A stretch of DNA of 64,000 nt from positions 62,001-126,000 of the forward strand of contig NZ_CANLKR010000002.1 in the NCBI RefSeq assembly GCF_947491715.1, read 5' to 3'. A program made the translations under genes and the position numbers. This document shows, one piece after another, positions 34,835 to 44,161 of the stretch (position 1 is its first letter; each line of letters begins with the position of its first letter). Source of the stretch: an uncultured Shewanella sp. (GTDB taxonomy: Bacteria > Pseudomonadota > Gammaproteobacteria > Enterobacterales > Shewanellaceae). The notes beneath the pieces were generated by a model that saw only the letters and a list, made by a program, of their open reading frames with translations, made no database searches and was not told the origin of the DNA.

Positions 34835-37800
34835 CTATTTGACTAAAACGTTCACTGTGATGGGGGTTGTGTAAGCCTCCTTGGGCTCATTTGAAAGGTG
34901 GATCCTATTGGCTTTGATTTGTCCTTGATTGACTAAGTAATTCTTAATGTTTTGTAGTCTAAACTCTGTCAATGATGTGAGTGAGGCTAATGAAACTGGC
35001 TGGATTTCAAGAAGGTGATCATAAAGGCTTTGATACCATTGTTGTTTGGATTGCTGAATCGTCTCATTTCGCTCTTGAGCATTGGGTGACAGTATTATTG
35101 CTTTTTGATTGGTTTCTTTCTCAAAGAGTTGAACGAGAGCATTAGCCAGTTCTGGTTGACTCACATAGGGATCAATCAATCTAAGATTAACACCTTGTAG
35201 GTCAATATTGACTTGTTTTGCTATTTTTTCATGAAGTTGTTGGGTAGCAATCGCCTTTTTATCATCCAATTGGGTATCGGTATGGGCTATGGTGACAGTG
35301 AGTTTTGGGCGCTGCCTTAGTCCTTTCGCTAACTGGGATAGTGTTTGTGTTTGCTCTGTTGTGAGTTGGTGACTGGCTGCATCGAAGTGCAGAGTATTAA
35401 GCACGTCATCAGTGGCGAGAAGCGAGGAAAGTAAGGTAAAAGGCGAGCTAATTGCCTTTGTTATTAATTGAATAAAAGCGGTACTGAGTATTGTGCCAAT
35501 ATTAAATTCAGGGGCGTTTAAATTTCCAGCCACAGGTAAGTCTAATGTAATAATGCCTTGATTATCTTCCAGCAAAGCAATGGCTAGTGGAAGAGGTAAT
35601 GAAGTCTGTGGTTCAACACTGGTGTTATCATGTAAGCTCACTTGTTCAATCAAAATACGGTTTTCCCCCAGTAATTGTTGATTTTGAATATAGTACTTTG
35701 ATTGAACGGACATTAAGCCTTGATCCATATCATAACCCGTAAAATGACTCGAATAGGGGGAGAGTGGGGGCAAGTGAAATTGCTGAATATTTAGCTCAAA
35801 CTCAGTATTAGGTTGGGTTGAGAAAGGGGCCATTTTTCCTTTTATTGTCATGGGAGTATGAGGACCAATATTAGCTGAAAAATCAAAAGGAACCATGGTT
35901 TTTTGAACCAAATTGATGTTCTTTAGGGTGCCATTGATGTTGGTAAGACTGCTGTTAAAAGTAGGGGATATGCTTCTATCCTCAAAGTCATGTGTGCTCT
36001 CATGGATGCTAATTTGATTAATCTTGAGGTTAAGTGGCTTTGTTTGTTGATCTGAGGCGGCTATCGTTGATTCAGTATGTTTGTTCTGTAAGGTCTTTTT
36101 TATTGCAGAAACTGAAGCTGTTTGGGTATTTGGTGATGGGGCTTTCACCACAGATCCAACATTGAATTGTCCATTGTTCCTTTTGATGAGGTTAATTTTT
36201 GCTTGTTGAATGTCAATAGAGTCAACAGAGACATTATTATTTTTTTGCATCATCTCGACACCGAGGGCTGAAATACTTTGCCAAGAAATCAAGGGAGCTT
36301 CTTCAGAATGATTCAGAGTGAAGCCTTCAATGGTGACTTTGCCATTAAATTGCGCTTGTTGTGTCTTATCGACGGTGAGCTTTCCTTCTGAGTTCATTGT
36401 TCCTGTTATTGTCATAACATTGAGGTATGGATCGACATAAGGTTTGAATTGGGCGAGTTGTAATTGAGAGAGCTTGATATCTGAGATACTCGATAAATGT
36501 TGTAAGTCAATGGTGCCTTTAGCGTTAAACTCCCCTTGCTGATTTATTGAAAAGCGAGTGGAGTAATCCATAGGCTGATTGAAATTAGAGTCTATTTGAC
36601 CCGTTATAACATTGAGATTGGAAAATTGCCATAACTGAGGAGTTGATAAGACAGATTCAGTCAGGTTGATTTTTGCTTGCTCTATTTGTGTTTTATTGAC
36701 TGTGAATAACCAAGGGGCGGTTGAATATGGGGGCTCGTGATCCTCAGGTGGCGTTATGCTTCTAGAGGGAGTGATAAATGTGATGATATCTATGCCTTGC
36801 TTGTCAACATTAGCGTCTATATTCAGTCCTTGAGTTGAGATATTTTTAATATTGACCTTTCGACTGCCGAGATTGAAGTCAATGCCTTCAACTTTCATTA
36901 AAGGCAATGACAAAAAACGTGCATCTTGATGAGATAAGCTGAGGTTATTGATACTCACTTTTGCATCATTGACCAATATATTAATAAAAGGGGATAGCGT
37001 ATTATCTTGTTGGTGATGAGATGTCATAAAGTGGTAGTCAGCAACAGCATTGAGGTGTCCTTGTTGTAATTGTGCAGGAAACTCATCGGCTGCTATTTCC
37101 CAGAGAACGGGAAGGGAAAGCTTGTTCAGTGTTATTTGCCCTTTTAGGTCAAATGGCAAGACTTGTAATTGTCCTTGGGTTGAAATTTCTCCCCCTTCTT
37201 CCCCCACAAGGCTCACCTCATAGGTGTTATACCTTTCAAGGTTTCCGTCTTTTATTTTGACTTTTGTGTTGAGGGTATTCAGGGAAAGGTTAATATCACG
37301 ATACTGAAGTTGGCGATTGTTGATGGTATTAATGAAATACATTTGAGCATTGTTAATCTGAATACGATTGGCGATAAACCCAGGCAAAGAATTTTGCTGT
37401 TCATTTTGAGTGTTTGGCGCCCCCTTTACTATTGGATCTTTGGCTGCAAGGCGTTGAAGGATATCTGAGAAATTAAAAGTGATGTCGGGAGAATCGGGTA
37501 AACGAGTAATGTGGATAACAGGTTTGGTTAAGCGTACATTAGAGCAGGTTATTGCTTGGTTGAAAAGGGATTGCCAAAATTGAAAGGTGAAATCTAATTG
37601 TTTGAATGTAATGAAGTTATCACCATTCTTCTCTTGTAATGCAAACCCTGAGATTGTCACATGCCAATGAATGGGGTTGATGTTAATGTCAGAGAGCGTT
37701 ATCGGCCGATTTAACCAAGTTTCAATATGCTTTGGGGCATATTGTTTTATCAGGTGGGGAAGGATAAAACCTATTGAAATAGATAGGAATAAATACAGTA

Positions 37801-37888
37801 AGCTGACAATCAAAATGAGAGAATAAAAGGGCCTTTTTGTTAAAAGACGTTGAAGTCTATTTTTGTGAGTCGGTGTTCTCGCTGGCAT
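34835..37888 (-). CDS. DUF748-containing AsmA-like envelope protein
   Basis: A 1017-residue protein with one N-terminal membrane anchor (about residues 20-43, FYSLILIVSLLYLFLSISIGFIL), then a long beta-rich periplasmic region of AsmA/DUF748 type. The signature near residue 770 is LPLAIALLEDNQGIITLDLPVAGNLNAPEFNIG, and the C-terminal part (LRQRPKLTVTIAHTDTQLDD...) has an OmpA-like RPKLTV segment seen in this family. AsmA-like proteins are now thought to be bridge-like lipid carriers between membranes; that role is inferred here from the family. It appears monocistronic. Confidence 0.85.
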   Translation of the reverse strand: MPARTPTHKNRLQRLLTKRPFYSLILIVSLLYLFLSISIGFILPHLIKQYAPKHIETWLNRPITLSDININPIHWHVTISGFALQEKNGDNFITFKQLDFTFQFWQSLFNQAITCSNVRLTKPVIHITRLPDSPDITFNFSDILQRLAAKDPIVKGAPNTQNEQQNSLPGFIANRIQINNAQMYFINTINNRQLQYRDINLSLNTLNTKVKIKDGNLERYNTYEVSLVGEEGGEISTQGQLQVLPFDLKGQITLNKLSLPVLWEIAADEFPAQLQQGHLNAVADYHFMTSHHQQDNTLSPFINILVNDAKVSINNLSLSHQDARFLSLPLMKVEGIDFNLGSRKVNIKNISTQGLNIDANVDKQGIDIITFITPSRSITPPEDHEPPYSTAPWLFTVNKTQIEQAKINLTESVLSTPQLWQFSNLNVITGQIDSNFNQPMDYSTRFSINQQGEFNAKGTIDLQHLSSISDIKLSQLQLAQFKPYVDPYLNVMTITGTMNSEGKLTVDKTQQAQFNGKVTIEGFTLNHSEEAPLISWQSISALGVEMMQKNNNVSVDSIDIQQAKINLIKRNNGQFNVGSVVKAPSPNTQTASVSAIKKTLQNKHTESTIAASDQQTKPLNLKINQISIHESTHDFEDRSISPTFNSSLTNINGTLKNINLVQKTMVPFDFSANIGPHTPMTIKGKMAPFSTQPNTEFELNIQQFHLPPLSPYSSHFTGYDMDQGLMSVQSKYYIQNQQLLGENRILIEQVSLHDNTSVEPQTSLPLPLAIALLEDNQGIITLDLPVAGNLNAPEFNIGTILSTAFIQLITKAISSPFTLLSSLLATDDVLNTLHFDAASHQLTTEQTQTLSQLAKGLRQRPKLTVTIAHTDTQLDDKKAIATQQLHEKIAKQVNIDLQGVNLRLIDPYVSQPELANALVQLFEKETNQKAIILSPNAQERNETIQQSKQQWYQSLYDHLLEIQPVSLASLTSLTEFRLQNIKNYLVNQGQIKANRIHLSNEPKEAYTTPITVNVLVK

Positions 37889-38057
37889 TTTTTCCTCTGA
37901 GGTTATTTAACATCGATTTGAACTTATTTTTAATTCTTTATTATAGAAGTGGATCACTCAATACGCTTATGTAGGAGTAAATGATTGCTCATTTTACCGC
38001 ACCATTGGTAATATATGCCGTTAATTAAGTGCTGATGTTATTTTATGGAGAGAAAGC

Positions 38058-38765
38058 TTGAATAAAAGTTTAACGACTAACCTGATCGCGGCCGTCTTAG
38101 TCATTGTGGGTTATTTATTACCTCAACCTATTATTTTATCTATTGGATTGTTTGCCCTATCAGGTGCGGTGACAAATTGGTTAGCTATTCATATGTTGTT
38201 TGAAAAGATCCCTGGTCTCTATGGTTCGGGGGTTGTTCCTTCTCGTTTTGAAGAATTTAAGGCGGGTATATCGCATTTAATGATGAAGCAATTCTTTACC
38301 AGTGAGAATATTGAACGTTTTATTTCTGGGCAAAGTGAGCATACTGCCCCCTTGAATCTTGCACCTGTTATTGAGCAAGTGGATTTAAGTCCCGCTTTTG
38401 ATGGATTAGTCACCACGGTTGAGAACTCTCAATTGGGTGGCATGTTGGCCATGATGGGGGGAAGTGAAGCGATCCTGCCTTTAAAAGCCCCTTTTATCGA
38501 TAAAATGAAGTCAGCCTTAGCTGACATAGCTCAAAGTGATGATTTTCACCAAGTATTGCAAGCTCAACTTTCTAAAAGTCATATGTCAGAAGAGCTTCAA
38601 GTGCAAATTGAAGATATCGTGAAGCAACGTTTGGATGAATTGACGCCACAACTGGTCAAGCAAATCATCCAAGATATGATTAAAACACACTTAGGCTGGC
38701 TAGTGGTTTGGGGCGGTGTGTTTGGCGGTTTAATTGGTTTAGTGGCGGCTATTTTACCTGTGTAG
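38058..38765 (+). CDS. DUF445 family inner-membrane protein
   Basis: A 235-residue protein beginning with TTG at 38058 (GGAGAGAAAGC upstream). It has two N-terminal hydrophobic segments (NLIAAVLVIVGYLL and PIILSIGLFALSGAVTNWLAIHMLF), a soluble helical domain, and a C-terminal membrane helix (WLVVWGGVFGGLIGLVAAIL). The ALSGAVTNWLAIHMLFEKIPGLYGSGVVPSRFEEFK segment is the DUF445 hallmark. The function is unknown. It converges with a LysR gene with 11 bases between the stop codons, with no visible terminator. Confidence 0.82.
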   Translation: MNKSLTTNLIAAVLVIVGYLLPQPIILSIGLFALSGAVTNWLAIHMLFEKIPGLYGSGVVPSRFEEFKAGISHLMMKQFFTSENIERFISGQSEHTAPLNLAPVIEQVDLSPAFDGLVTTVENSQLGGMLAMMGGSEAILPLKAPFIDKMKSALADIAQSDDFHQVLQAQLSKSHMSEELQVQIEDIVKQRLDELTPQLVKQIIQDMIKTHLGWLVVWGGVFGGLIGLVAAILPV

Positions 38766-38776
38766 CATGAGTCTGA

Positions 38777-39676
38777 TTATTGCTGTGGCTTTTCACGGTA
38801 ATCGGAAAAAAGAGCCAAAAGCCAGTCAATAAACACTTGCGTCTTAAGGGCGAGTTGTTTGCTCTTTGAGGTCAGAATGTAATAGCGGTAAGGACTGGTA
38901 AATCTTTCAGTAAAGGGCAGGACTAAGCTGCCCTCTTTTAATTCTTGTTCAATAAAAAAACGGGGGATCAGAGCCATGCCAATGCCACTTACTGCGGCTT
39001 GACTCAACATATAAAAATGCTCAACGGCAAAATTCTTCTTTGCCGTGAGTGTGACGCCCATTGTTTTCGCCCATTGTTCCCAAAGTTCGGGGCGAGTCGT
39101 ATGTTTGAGTAATGTCATTTTATTAATATCATTAATGCTATTGAGCTTTTTAGCTAAAGTGGGTGAGCACACTAGACATAAATCTTCATCCATTAAGTCA
39201 ATTACTCTCATGGCTTTAGGGGGCGTTGTTGTACTGCGAATAGCAATATCGTATTTCTGCTTTGTAAAATCAACAGGAAAATCACCGATAGATAAGTCAA
39301 CAAAGAGATTAGGGTATTGTGATTTAAACTCTTCAATACGGGGAATAAGCCAGCTAATACTCAAGCTGGGGAGCACATTAATGGATAATGTTTGAGTCTG
39401 TAAAGGCTGGCTTTTCAAGTCATATGTGGCGTTATTCAGTGATTGAAGGGCTGTTTGTACATGGGGAAGGTAACGTTGTCCTTCATCCGTTAATACCAAT
39501 TGTCGATGTAAACGAATAAACAAAGGCAAGCCTAAATAAGTTTCTAACAGTTTTATTTGTTTACTGATCGCCCCATGAGTGACAAAAAGCTCTTTACCGG
39601 CGAGCGTAAAACTTAAGTGTCTGGCTGCGGATTCGAAAGCACGTAATGCATTCAGTGGTGGTAAATCCTTAAACAT
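38777..39676 (-). CDS. LysR-type transcriptional regulator (GcvA-like)
   Basis: A 299-residue regulator starting MFKDLPPLNALRAFESAARHLSFTLAGKELFVTHGAISKQIKLLETYLG, the N-terminal winged helix-turn-helix of the GcvA subgroup. The rest is a LysR substrate-binding domain (LSINVLPSLSISWLIPRIEEF). The start at 39676 fits the family; an in-frame ATG at 39727 adds 17 unconserved residues. It is divergent from a TSUP permease 150 bases away, so regulation of that permease is the simplest guess. The inducer is unknown. Confidence 0.85.
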   Translation of the reverse strand: MFKDLPPLNALRAFESAARHLSFTLAGKELFVTHGAISKQIKLLETYLGLPLFIRLHRQLVLTDEGQRYLPHVQTALQSLNNATYDLKSQPLQTQTLSINVLPSLSISWLIPRIEEFKSQYPNLFVDLSIGDFPVDFTKQKYDIAIRSTTTPPKAMRVIDLMDEDLCLVCSPTLAKKLNSINDINKMTLLKHTTRPELWEQWAKTMGVTLTAKKNFAVEHFYMLSQAAVSGIGMALIPRFFIEQELKEGSLVLPFTERFTSPYRYYILTSKSKQLALKTQVFIDWLLALFSDYREKPQQ

Positions 39677-39826
39677 GAGTGAGCCTATTAATGGGTCAGT
39701 GAATCGATGAGTAAGTGAGTTTTGCAAGAGAAAAGCTCACACTAAGGCTAGAATAACTCCTTTGTACTTATGTTGCAAAAAGCGTTTAATGGCTCCCTCT
39801 TGACGATTAACTGAATACATTTTTTT

Positions 39827-40600
39827 ATGGAATTTGAACTGAGTATACATCTGGCTTTAATCCTTTTCTTTGTGGCTATCTTTGCAGGGTTTATTGATTC
39901 AATTGCTGGTGGTGGTGGATTGCTAACGATCCCTGTATTAATGTGGGTGGGGCTATCACCCACGGCAGCATTAGCAACCAATAAATTACAGGCTTGTGGT
40001 GGCAGCTTTTTTGCGAGCTTTTATTTCATTCGCAAAGGTGTGATTAAACTGAGTGAGATAAAGTGGGCAATTCTGTGCGCTTTTATTGGAGCATCGATGG
40101 GAACCATTGGGGTTCAATTGATTGATGCCAGTATTTTAGAAATCTTATTGCCGTTTTTAATATTAAGTCTGGGTGGTTATTTTCTATTTTCAAAAAAAAT
40201 GAGCGATCAGGATAGACATCAAGTGTTGGGTGTCGGCGCGTTTGCATTAACAGCTGCACTAGGAGTCGGTTTTTATGATGGTTTTTTCGGCCCAGGTACC
40301 GGTAGTTTTTTTGCTTTAGCTTTTGTCTCTTTATTAGGCTTTGGTTTAGCAAAAGCAACTGCTCACGCTAAGGTATTGAATTTAGCAACGAATATCGCGT
40401 CTTTAATTTTTTTTGCACTAGGCGGTAAAGTGTTATGGTTACTCGGTGGCATCATGTTGTTCGGACAAGCTGTAGGCGCTTCATTAGGGGCAAGTTTAGT
40501 GCTGAGTCAAGGAACGAAACTCGTTAAGCCATTAGTGGTAAGTATGTCATTGATTATGAGTATTAAAATTCTGATGACACAATATGCCATATTTGGTTAA
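39827..40600 (+). CDS. TSUP-family (TauE/SafE) membrane permease, YfcA-like, copy 2
   Basis: A 257-residue multi-helix permease with FAGFIDSIAGGGGLLTIPVLMWVGLSP and GFYDGFFGPGTGSFFALAF. It is of the same family and length as the permease at 13992-14765, but the sequences differ clearly, so they are old paralogues. TSUP proteins export sulfite or small organic acids. It is divergent from the LysR regulator, a typical regulator-permease pair. The ATG at 39827 has no strong ribosome site. An intrinsic terminator follows. Confidence 0.87.
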   Translation: MEFELSIHLALILFFVAIFAGFIDSIAGGGGLLTIPVLMWVGLSPTAALATNKLQACGGSFFASFYFIRKGVIKLSEIKWAILCAFIGASMGTIGVQLIDASILEILLPFLILSLGGYFLFSKKMSDQDRHQVLGVGAFALTAALGVGFYDGFFGPGTGSFFALAFVSLLGFGLAKATAHAKVLNLATNIASLIFFALGGKVLWLLGGIMLFGQAVGASLGASLVLSQGTKLVKPLVVSMSLIMSIKILMTQYAIFG

Positions 40601-40646
40601 GGTAGTTTAAAGAGAGGGGAAAGCTGTTTTTTACAGCCAGTCAAAA

Positions 40647-40671
40647 GAGCGCCTTGAATGAGGCGCTTTAA
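40647..40671 (+). terminator. Intrinsic terminator after TSUP permease 2
   Basis: AGCGCCT pairs with AGGCGCT around a TGAATG loop, followed by TTTA, 47 bases after the stop. The T-run is short. Confidence 0.65.
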
Positions 40672-41317
40672 TGCGTCTTGGCAATCGGGTTAAGCAGCGT
40701 CGCTAAATATCGCCTTGATATTGACAAAAATGTCGGCATTTAACAAATGAACAAGTTATTCAAAAATAAACACATAATATAGCGATTTATATTTATGATT
40801 TGCTGACACGTGTGATCTCGAGCTTAGGTTAATCAGTATTACTGGCACATTTTCGTCGCTTTTATTCTCTCGATTAAATATTTACATTTTTTACAATTTG
40901 TTCCCGCTTGCTTTATTCGTTAACCAATCGAGTCTTATTCGTGTACTCTAGGTTGTGAGCTTTCTGGGAAATGTTGACCACAATGAGGAGCATTCAGTGG
41001 TTAATAGAAGATTCTAATAGATGAGCCAGCAAAGGTTCAGCTTGAAACACTTACTTTAACGTCATCTCATTTTTTACATACAGGCTGCGGCCTTATTGTC
41101 GTGTTATGTCACTAGACTCACGCATTTTTATTGCTGAAGTTGACTATTTGAGATTTGTGTATTTCTAGTGCTTTGGTTTAGCGTGATTGGTTTAGCATCG
41201 ATTAATGAAGTTTAATAGTTCCTGATGGGCTTTTTCTGCTATAAACTAGCGCTTATTTTGTTGTTTCTTATGGATTGGATTTTTTGTGTTCATTTTTTAC
41301 GTCAATTCATATGATTT
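40672..41317 (+). other. Intergenic region upstream of mepM
   Basis: About 650 bases with no supported gene and no recognisable RNA. There is a loose inverted repeat TTGACCAC ... GTGGTTAA around 40974-41002. The mepM promoter should be here. Confidence 0.4.
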
Positions 41318-42631
41318 ATGTTCATTAAAGAGAGATGGGGCAAGGTTTTGCAGTCGAACAAGAATTCATTTTTTAAAATGCCTCAATGGGGAATGGGCAA
41401 GCTGCCGTTACAGCACAAAACAATGATTTTAGGATTAGGGTTATTGTTTGGCGGAGTGCTTTTGTGGCCTCATAGTCATTCGCCTAGTGAACGGCGTATT
41501 GCTGTGACTTTAGATAAAGATAATTGGCTTTCACAATTAGAATCTCGTCCTGTGGATAAGGTGCTAAAAGCTGAGGTTCCCGATTTTGAAAAAATAGTGG
41601 TAAAAGGCGATACCTTAAGTGGTCTGTTTGAAGAGGCAAAAATTGATCAACAAACCATGTATCAAGTATTGGAAGCAGATTTGAATGTACTAGCATTAGA
41701 TACATTGATGCCGGGCAATACCATTCAATTTTGGTTAAATGACAAAGGGCAACTACAGAAATTAGAGTTATATTTTAGCCCTGCAAGACAAGTGATTTTT
41801 ACCCGTTTTGATGATGCATCTTTTAATGCTGAAGAGATTAATATCGATGGGATTTGGCAAAATCGTACCGTTAAAGGGGCAATTCAGGGATCGTTTTATT
41901 TATCGGCAAAAAAAATGGGCCTGACAGCCTCTGAAATTCAACGTATTGAAGCGCTATTGAAAGATAAAATTAACTTTGCCAGAGATCTACGTGCAGGGGA
42001 TAAATTTTCGGTTTTGATAAGTGATCAGTTTGTGGACGGTGAAGCCACGGGAAGCAGTAATATTTTAGGGATAGATATTCATCGAGGTAGTCGAGATATT
42101 AATGCTTACCGATATAGTGATGGGAATTTCTATGATGATAAAGGCCGAAGTTTACAGCGGGCTTTTCAGCGGATCCCTCTCAAACATAATTACCGGATCA
42201 GCTCTCGATTTAATCCCAGAAGGTTACACCCAGTAACTGGGAGAATTGCCCCTCACAACGGAACAGATTTTGCTACCCCCATAGGGACTCAGGTCATTGC
42301 ACCCGGTGATGGTGTCGTGACTATGGTGACCAATCACCCTTATGCGGGGAAATATATTGTGATTGATTATGGCAGTAAATACCGTACTCGTTTCTTACAC
42401 TTGTCAAAAGCGCTGGTTCGAAAGGGGCAGAAAGTGACGCGAGGACAAGTGATTGCGCTGACGGGAAATACGGGAAGGATCACAGGGCCTCATTTACATT
42501 ATGAATTTTTAATTAATGGCCGTGCGGTGGATGCGATGAAAGCAAAAATCCCCATGTCTAAAGAACTGTCTTCTAAAGATAAGAAAGCGTTTGCTTTGAT
42601 TGTTGATAAATGTAAGAAAATGATGGGGTAA
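41318..42631 (+). CDS. mepM: Murein DD-endopeptidase, M23 family (MepM-like)
   Basis: A 437-residue cell-wall hydrolase. A membrane helix lies at about residues 29-48 (MILGLGLLFGGVLLWP), then an OapA/LysM-like domain (VVKGDTLSGLFEEAKID...), a middle domain (LRAGDKFSVLISDQFVDGE), and a C-terminal M23 peptidase with NPRRLHPVTGRIAPHNGTDFATP, metal ligands in HNGTD and the GPHLHYEF motif. It follows E. coli MepM (YebA) through its full length. MepM cleaves D-Ala-mDAP crosslinks in the periplasm to let new glycan strands insert. The exact start is uncertain; a TTG at 41348 behind GGCAAGG is another option. Confidence 0.9.
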   Translation: MFIKERWGKVLQSNKNSFFKMPQWGMGKLPLQHKTMILGLGLLFGGVLLWPHSHSPSERRIAVTLDKDNWLSQLESRPVDKVLKAEVPDFEKIVVKGDTLSGLFEEAKIDQQTMYQVLEADLNVLALDTLMPGNTIQFWLNDKGQLQKLELYFSPARQVIFTRFDDASFNAEEINIDGIWQNRTVKGAIQGSFYLSAKKMGLTASEIQRIEALLKDKINFARDLRAGDKFSVLISDQFVDGEATGSSNILGIDIHRGSRDINAYRYSDGNFYDDKGRSLQRAFQRIPLKHNYRISSRFNPRRLHPVTGRIAPHNGTDFATPIGTQVIAPGDGVVTMVTNHPYAGKYIVIDYGSKYRTRFLHLSKALVRKGQKVTRGQVIALTGNTGRITGPHLHYEFLINGRAVDAMKAKIPMSKELSSKDKKAFALIVDKCKKMMG

Positions 42632-42647
42632 TTAAAAAAGAGTAGGA

Positions 42648-43193
42648 TTATCCGGCTTGTCGTTGTTTATTTTCACAGCGACAAGCACCTATATTATTCA
42701 GTGCGGGACAGTTTTTACAGCGACGGCTTTTCCTTATTTTGTGTTGAACCGTAAAGACTTTTTTGATGACAATATCGTTCGATGAACTTTTATTGAACGA
42801 AAAACGTTCTAGAGCGGTGCAGGAGACGGCAGATTGCTGTTCTGGGGTTGCCACTATCTTTAATGTTTGCTTTTTATCATTTTTTGCCGGAGACAGATGG
42901 CTTTTGTTCGATGGAGTTATCTCATGTGACCAAGCGTATCGAGTAACCTGTAATACTGTTTCGAAATAAGCTGGTGAGGCGGTAAATACTTGTTGTTTTA
43001 GACTGAGTTTAAGCACTGCTAATTTTGTTTGATACTTTGCTATTTTATTATGATATCTAAGTCTTTTGTATTTTAATTCATCATTTAATGGCGAGTCGAA
43101 TACCAGTGAATCATACTGTTTCGCTTTGTCGGTGGCTTTCATTAATTTTTGAGTATATTTTTGCTGTTTTTTAAGGAACTCACTCTTTATCAT
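42648..43193 (-). CDS. Unrecognised protein with C-terminal cysteine cluster, Fur-box promoter
   Basis: A 181-residue, very basic (Lys-rich) soluble protein that I do not recognise. The N-terminal half is helical (SEFLKKQQKYTQKLMKATDKAKQYD); the C-terminus has RRCKNCPALNNIGACRCENK, that is C-x2-C-x8-C-x-C, which could bind iron-sulfur or zinc. It is divergent from a cupin gene across a 94-base region with a near-consensus Fur box. The location suggests iron-starvation expression. C-terminal clusters of four cysteines also occur in ferric-siderophore reductases, but their spacing differs, so no function is assigned. Confidence 0.6.
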   Translation of the reverse strand: MIKSEFLKKQQKYTQKLMKATDKAKQYDSLVFDSPLNDELKYKRLRYHNKIAKYQTKLAVLKLSLKQQVFTASPAYFETVLQVTRYAWSHEITPSNKSHLSPAKNDKKQTLKIVATPEQQSAVSCTALERFSFNKSSSNDIVIKKVFTVQHKIRKSRRCKNCPALNNIGACRCENKQRQAG

Positions 43194-43223
43194 ACAAGGA
43201 CTGATACCGACAATTACAAAAGA

Positions 43224-43253
43224 TTGACTTCATTGTAAATGAAAATCATTATC
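43224..43253 (+). promoter_or_regulatory. Fur box with overlapping promoter
   Basis: GTAAATGAAAATCATTATC at 43235-43253 matches the 19-base Fur consensus GATAATGATAATCATTATC at 16 of 19 positions. TTGACT at 43224 and CATTAT 17 bases on form a possible promoter for the cupin gene that the box overlaps. It could also control the divergent gene. Confidence 0.7.
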
Positions 43254-43287
43254 AGTCAATATTTAAACTTAATCTAAAAGAGTCTTT

Positions 43288-43611
43288 ATGAAAAAAATAA
43301 ACGTCTTTGACCTTCCATCGTCCTTGGATCTCACTAAAGAAGTCTTTCAACCTTTGGTTGAAAATGAGCATATTCTCATTGAACGTATTATTTCAAAGGC
43401 CCATGTAACACCTGAAGGGCAATGGTATAATCAATCAAAAAATGAATGGGTGATGGTATTAAAGGGCGAGGCTGAATTAACATTTATCGATGGTAATATA
43501 ATAGGTTTGAAAATCGGTGAGGCCATTGAGATCCCTGCCCATTGCCAGCATAGAGTGAGCTGGACAACCCCAAATGAAGAAACACTCTGGCTGGCTATCC
43601 ATTATCAATGA
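43288..43611 (+). CDS. Small cupin-domain protein
   Basis: A 107-residue single-domain cupin. The conserved core is visible as NEWVMVLKGEAELTF ... GEAIEIPAHCQHRVSWT, with the His ligands of the second motif in PAHCQHRV. Small cupins of this sort (some in the vicinity of Fur-regulated genes) bind metals and may be enzymes or sensors, so the substrate is not assigned. The ATG is 34 bases after the Fur box. The gene overlaps nothing and ends next to a convergent YgjP-like gene. Confidence 0.8.
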   Translation: MKKINVFDLPSSLDLTKEVFQPLVENEHILIERIISKAHVTPEGQWYNQSKNEWVMVLKGEAELTFIDGNIIGLKIGEAIEIPAHCQHRVSWTTPNEETLWLAIHYQ

Positions 43612-43612
43612 G

Positions 43613-44128
43613 TTAATTCATTATCTGATAGGGATCTTGATTATTGTCGACTAAAGTGAGGTAAAGTCTTAAATCAAATTCTAGCTGGTGGTAATTGGGC
43701 TCCATATGCACGCACAGTTTATAGAAGGCTTTATTGTGTTCTTTTTCTTTTAAGTGTGCGAGTTCATGCACGATTAACATACGCAAAAAGGCTTCTGGTC
43801 CCTTTTTTAACTTAGCGCTGATCCTAATTTCATTTTTGGCTTTAATTTTACTGCCTTGTTTGCGCGCTACATACGAGTGTAGCCCCAAGGCTTGATGACT
43901 GAGAGTGAGTTTATCGTCGTAAATGACTTTGGTGACAGGTTGTGTTTTCCGTAAAAAAGTATTTTTTATCGCCTGTGTATAACGGTATAAGGCTTTATCA
44001 TTGCGAATGTCATGAGGTTGTGGGTAGCGCGCGGTTACATGCTGAACAAGTTTGCCTTGTTCCAGTAATTGCGATACTTGTTGTTGAATGTGAGCCGGGT
44101 AGCCACTGAGGTATTTGAGTGCTGTCAT
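43613..44128 (-). CDS. YgjP-like metal-dependent hydrolase (DUF45/M48-like)
   Basis: A 171-residue protein with the metallopeptidase-like motif VHELAHLKEKEHNKAFYKL (HExxH plus a following His), and the typical start YPAHIQQQVSQLLEQGKL. YgjP-family proteins carry an HExxH site; the E. coli one was reported to act as a UTP pyrophosphatase. It is convergent with the cupin gene and lies 33 bases after the DUF3010 gene, with a hairpin in the gap. Confidence 0.8.
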   Translation of the reverse strand: MTALKYLSGYPAHIQQQVSQLLEQGKLVQHVTARYPQPHDIRNDKALYRYTQAIKNTFLRKTQPVTKVIYDDKLTLSHQALGLHSYVARKQGSKIKAKNEIRISAKLKKGPEAFLRMLIVHELAHLKEKEHNKAFYKLCVHMEPNYHQLEFDLRLYLTLVDNNQDPYQIMN

Positions 44129-44136
44129 TGAAAATG

Positions 44137-44155
44137 AGGGCGTAAAATACGCCCT
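44137..44155 (-). terminator. Hairpin between DUF3010 and ygjP-like genes
   Basis: AGGGCGTA and TACGCCCT pair around AA. It lies in the 33-base gap and could attenuate or separate the two minus-strand genes; the T-run after it is interrupted. Confidence 0.5.
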
Positions 44156-44161
44156 TTAGTA

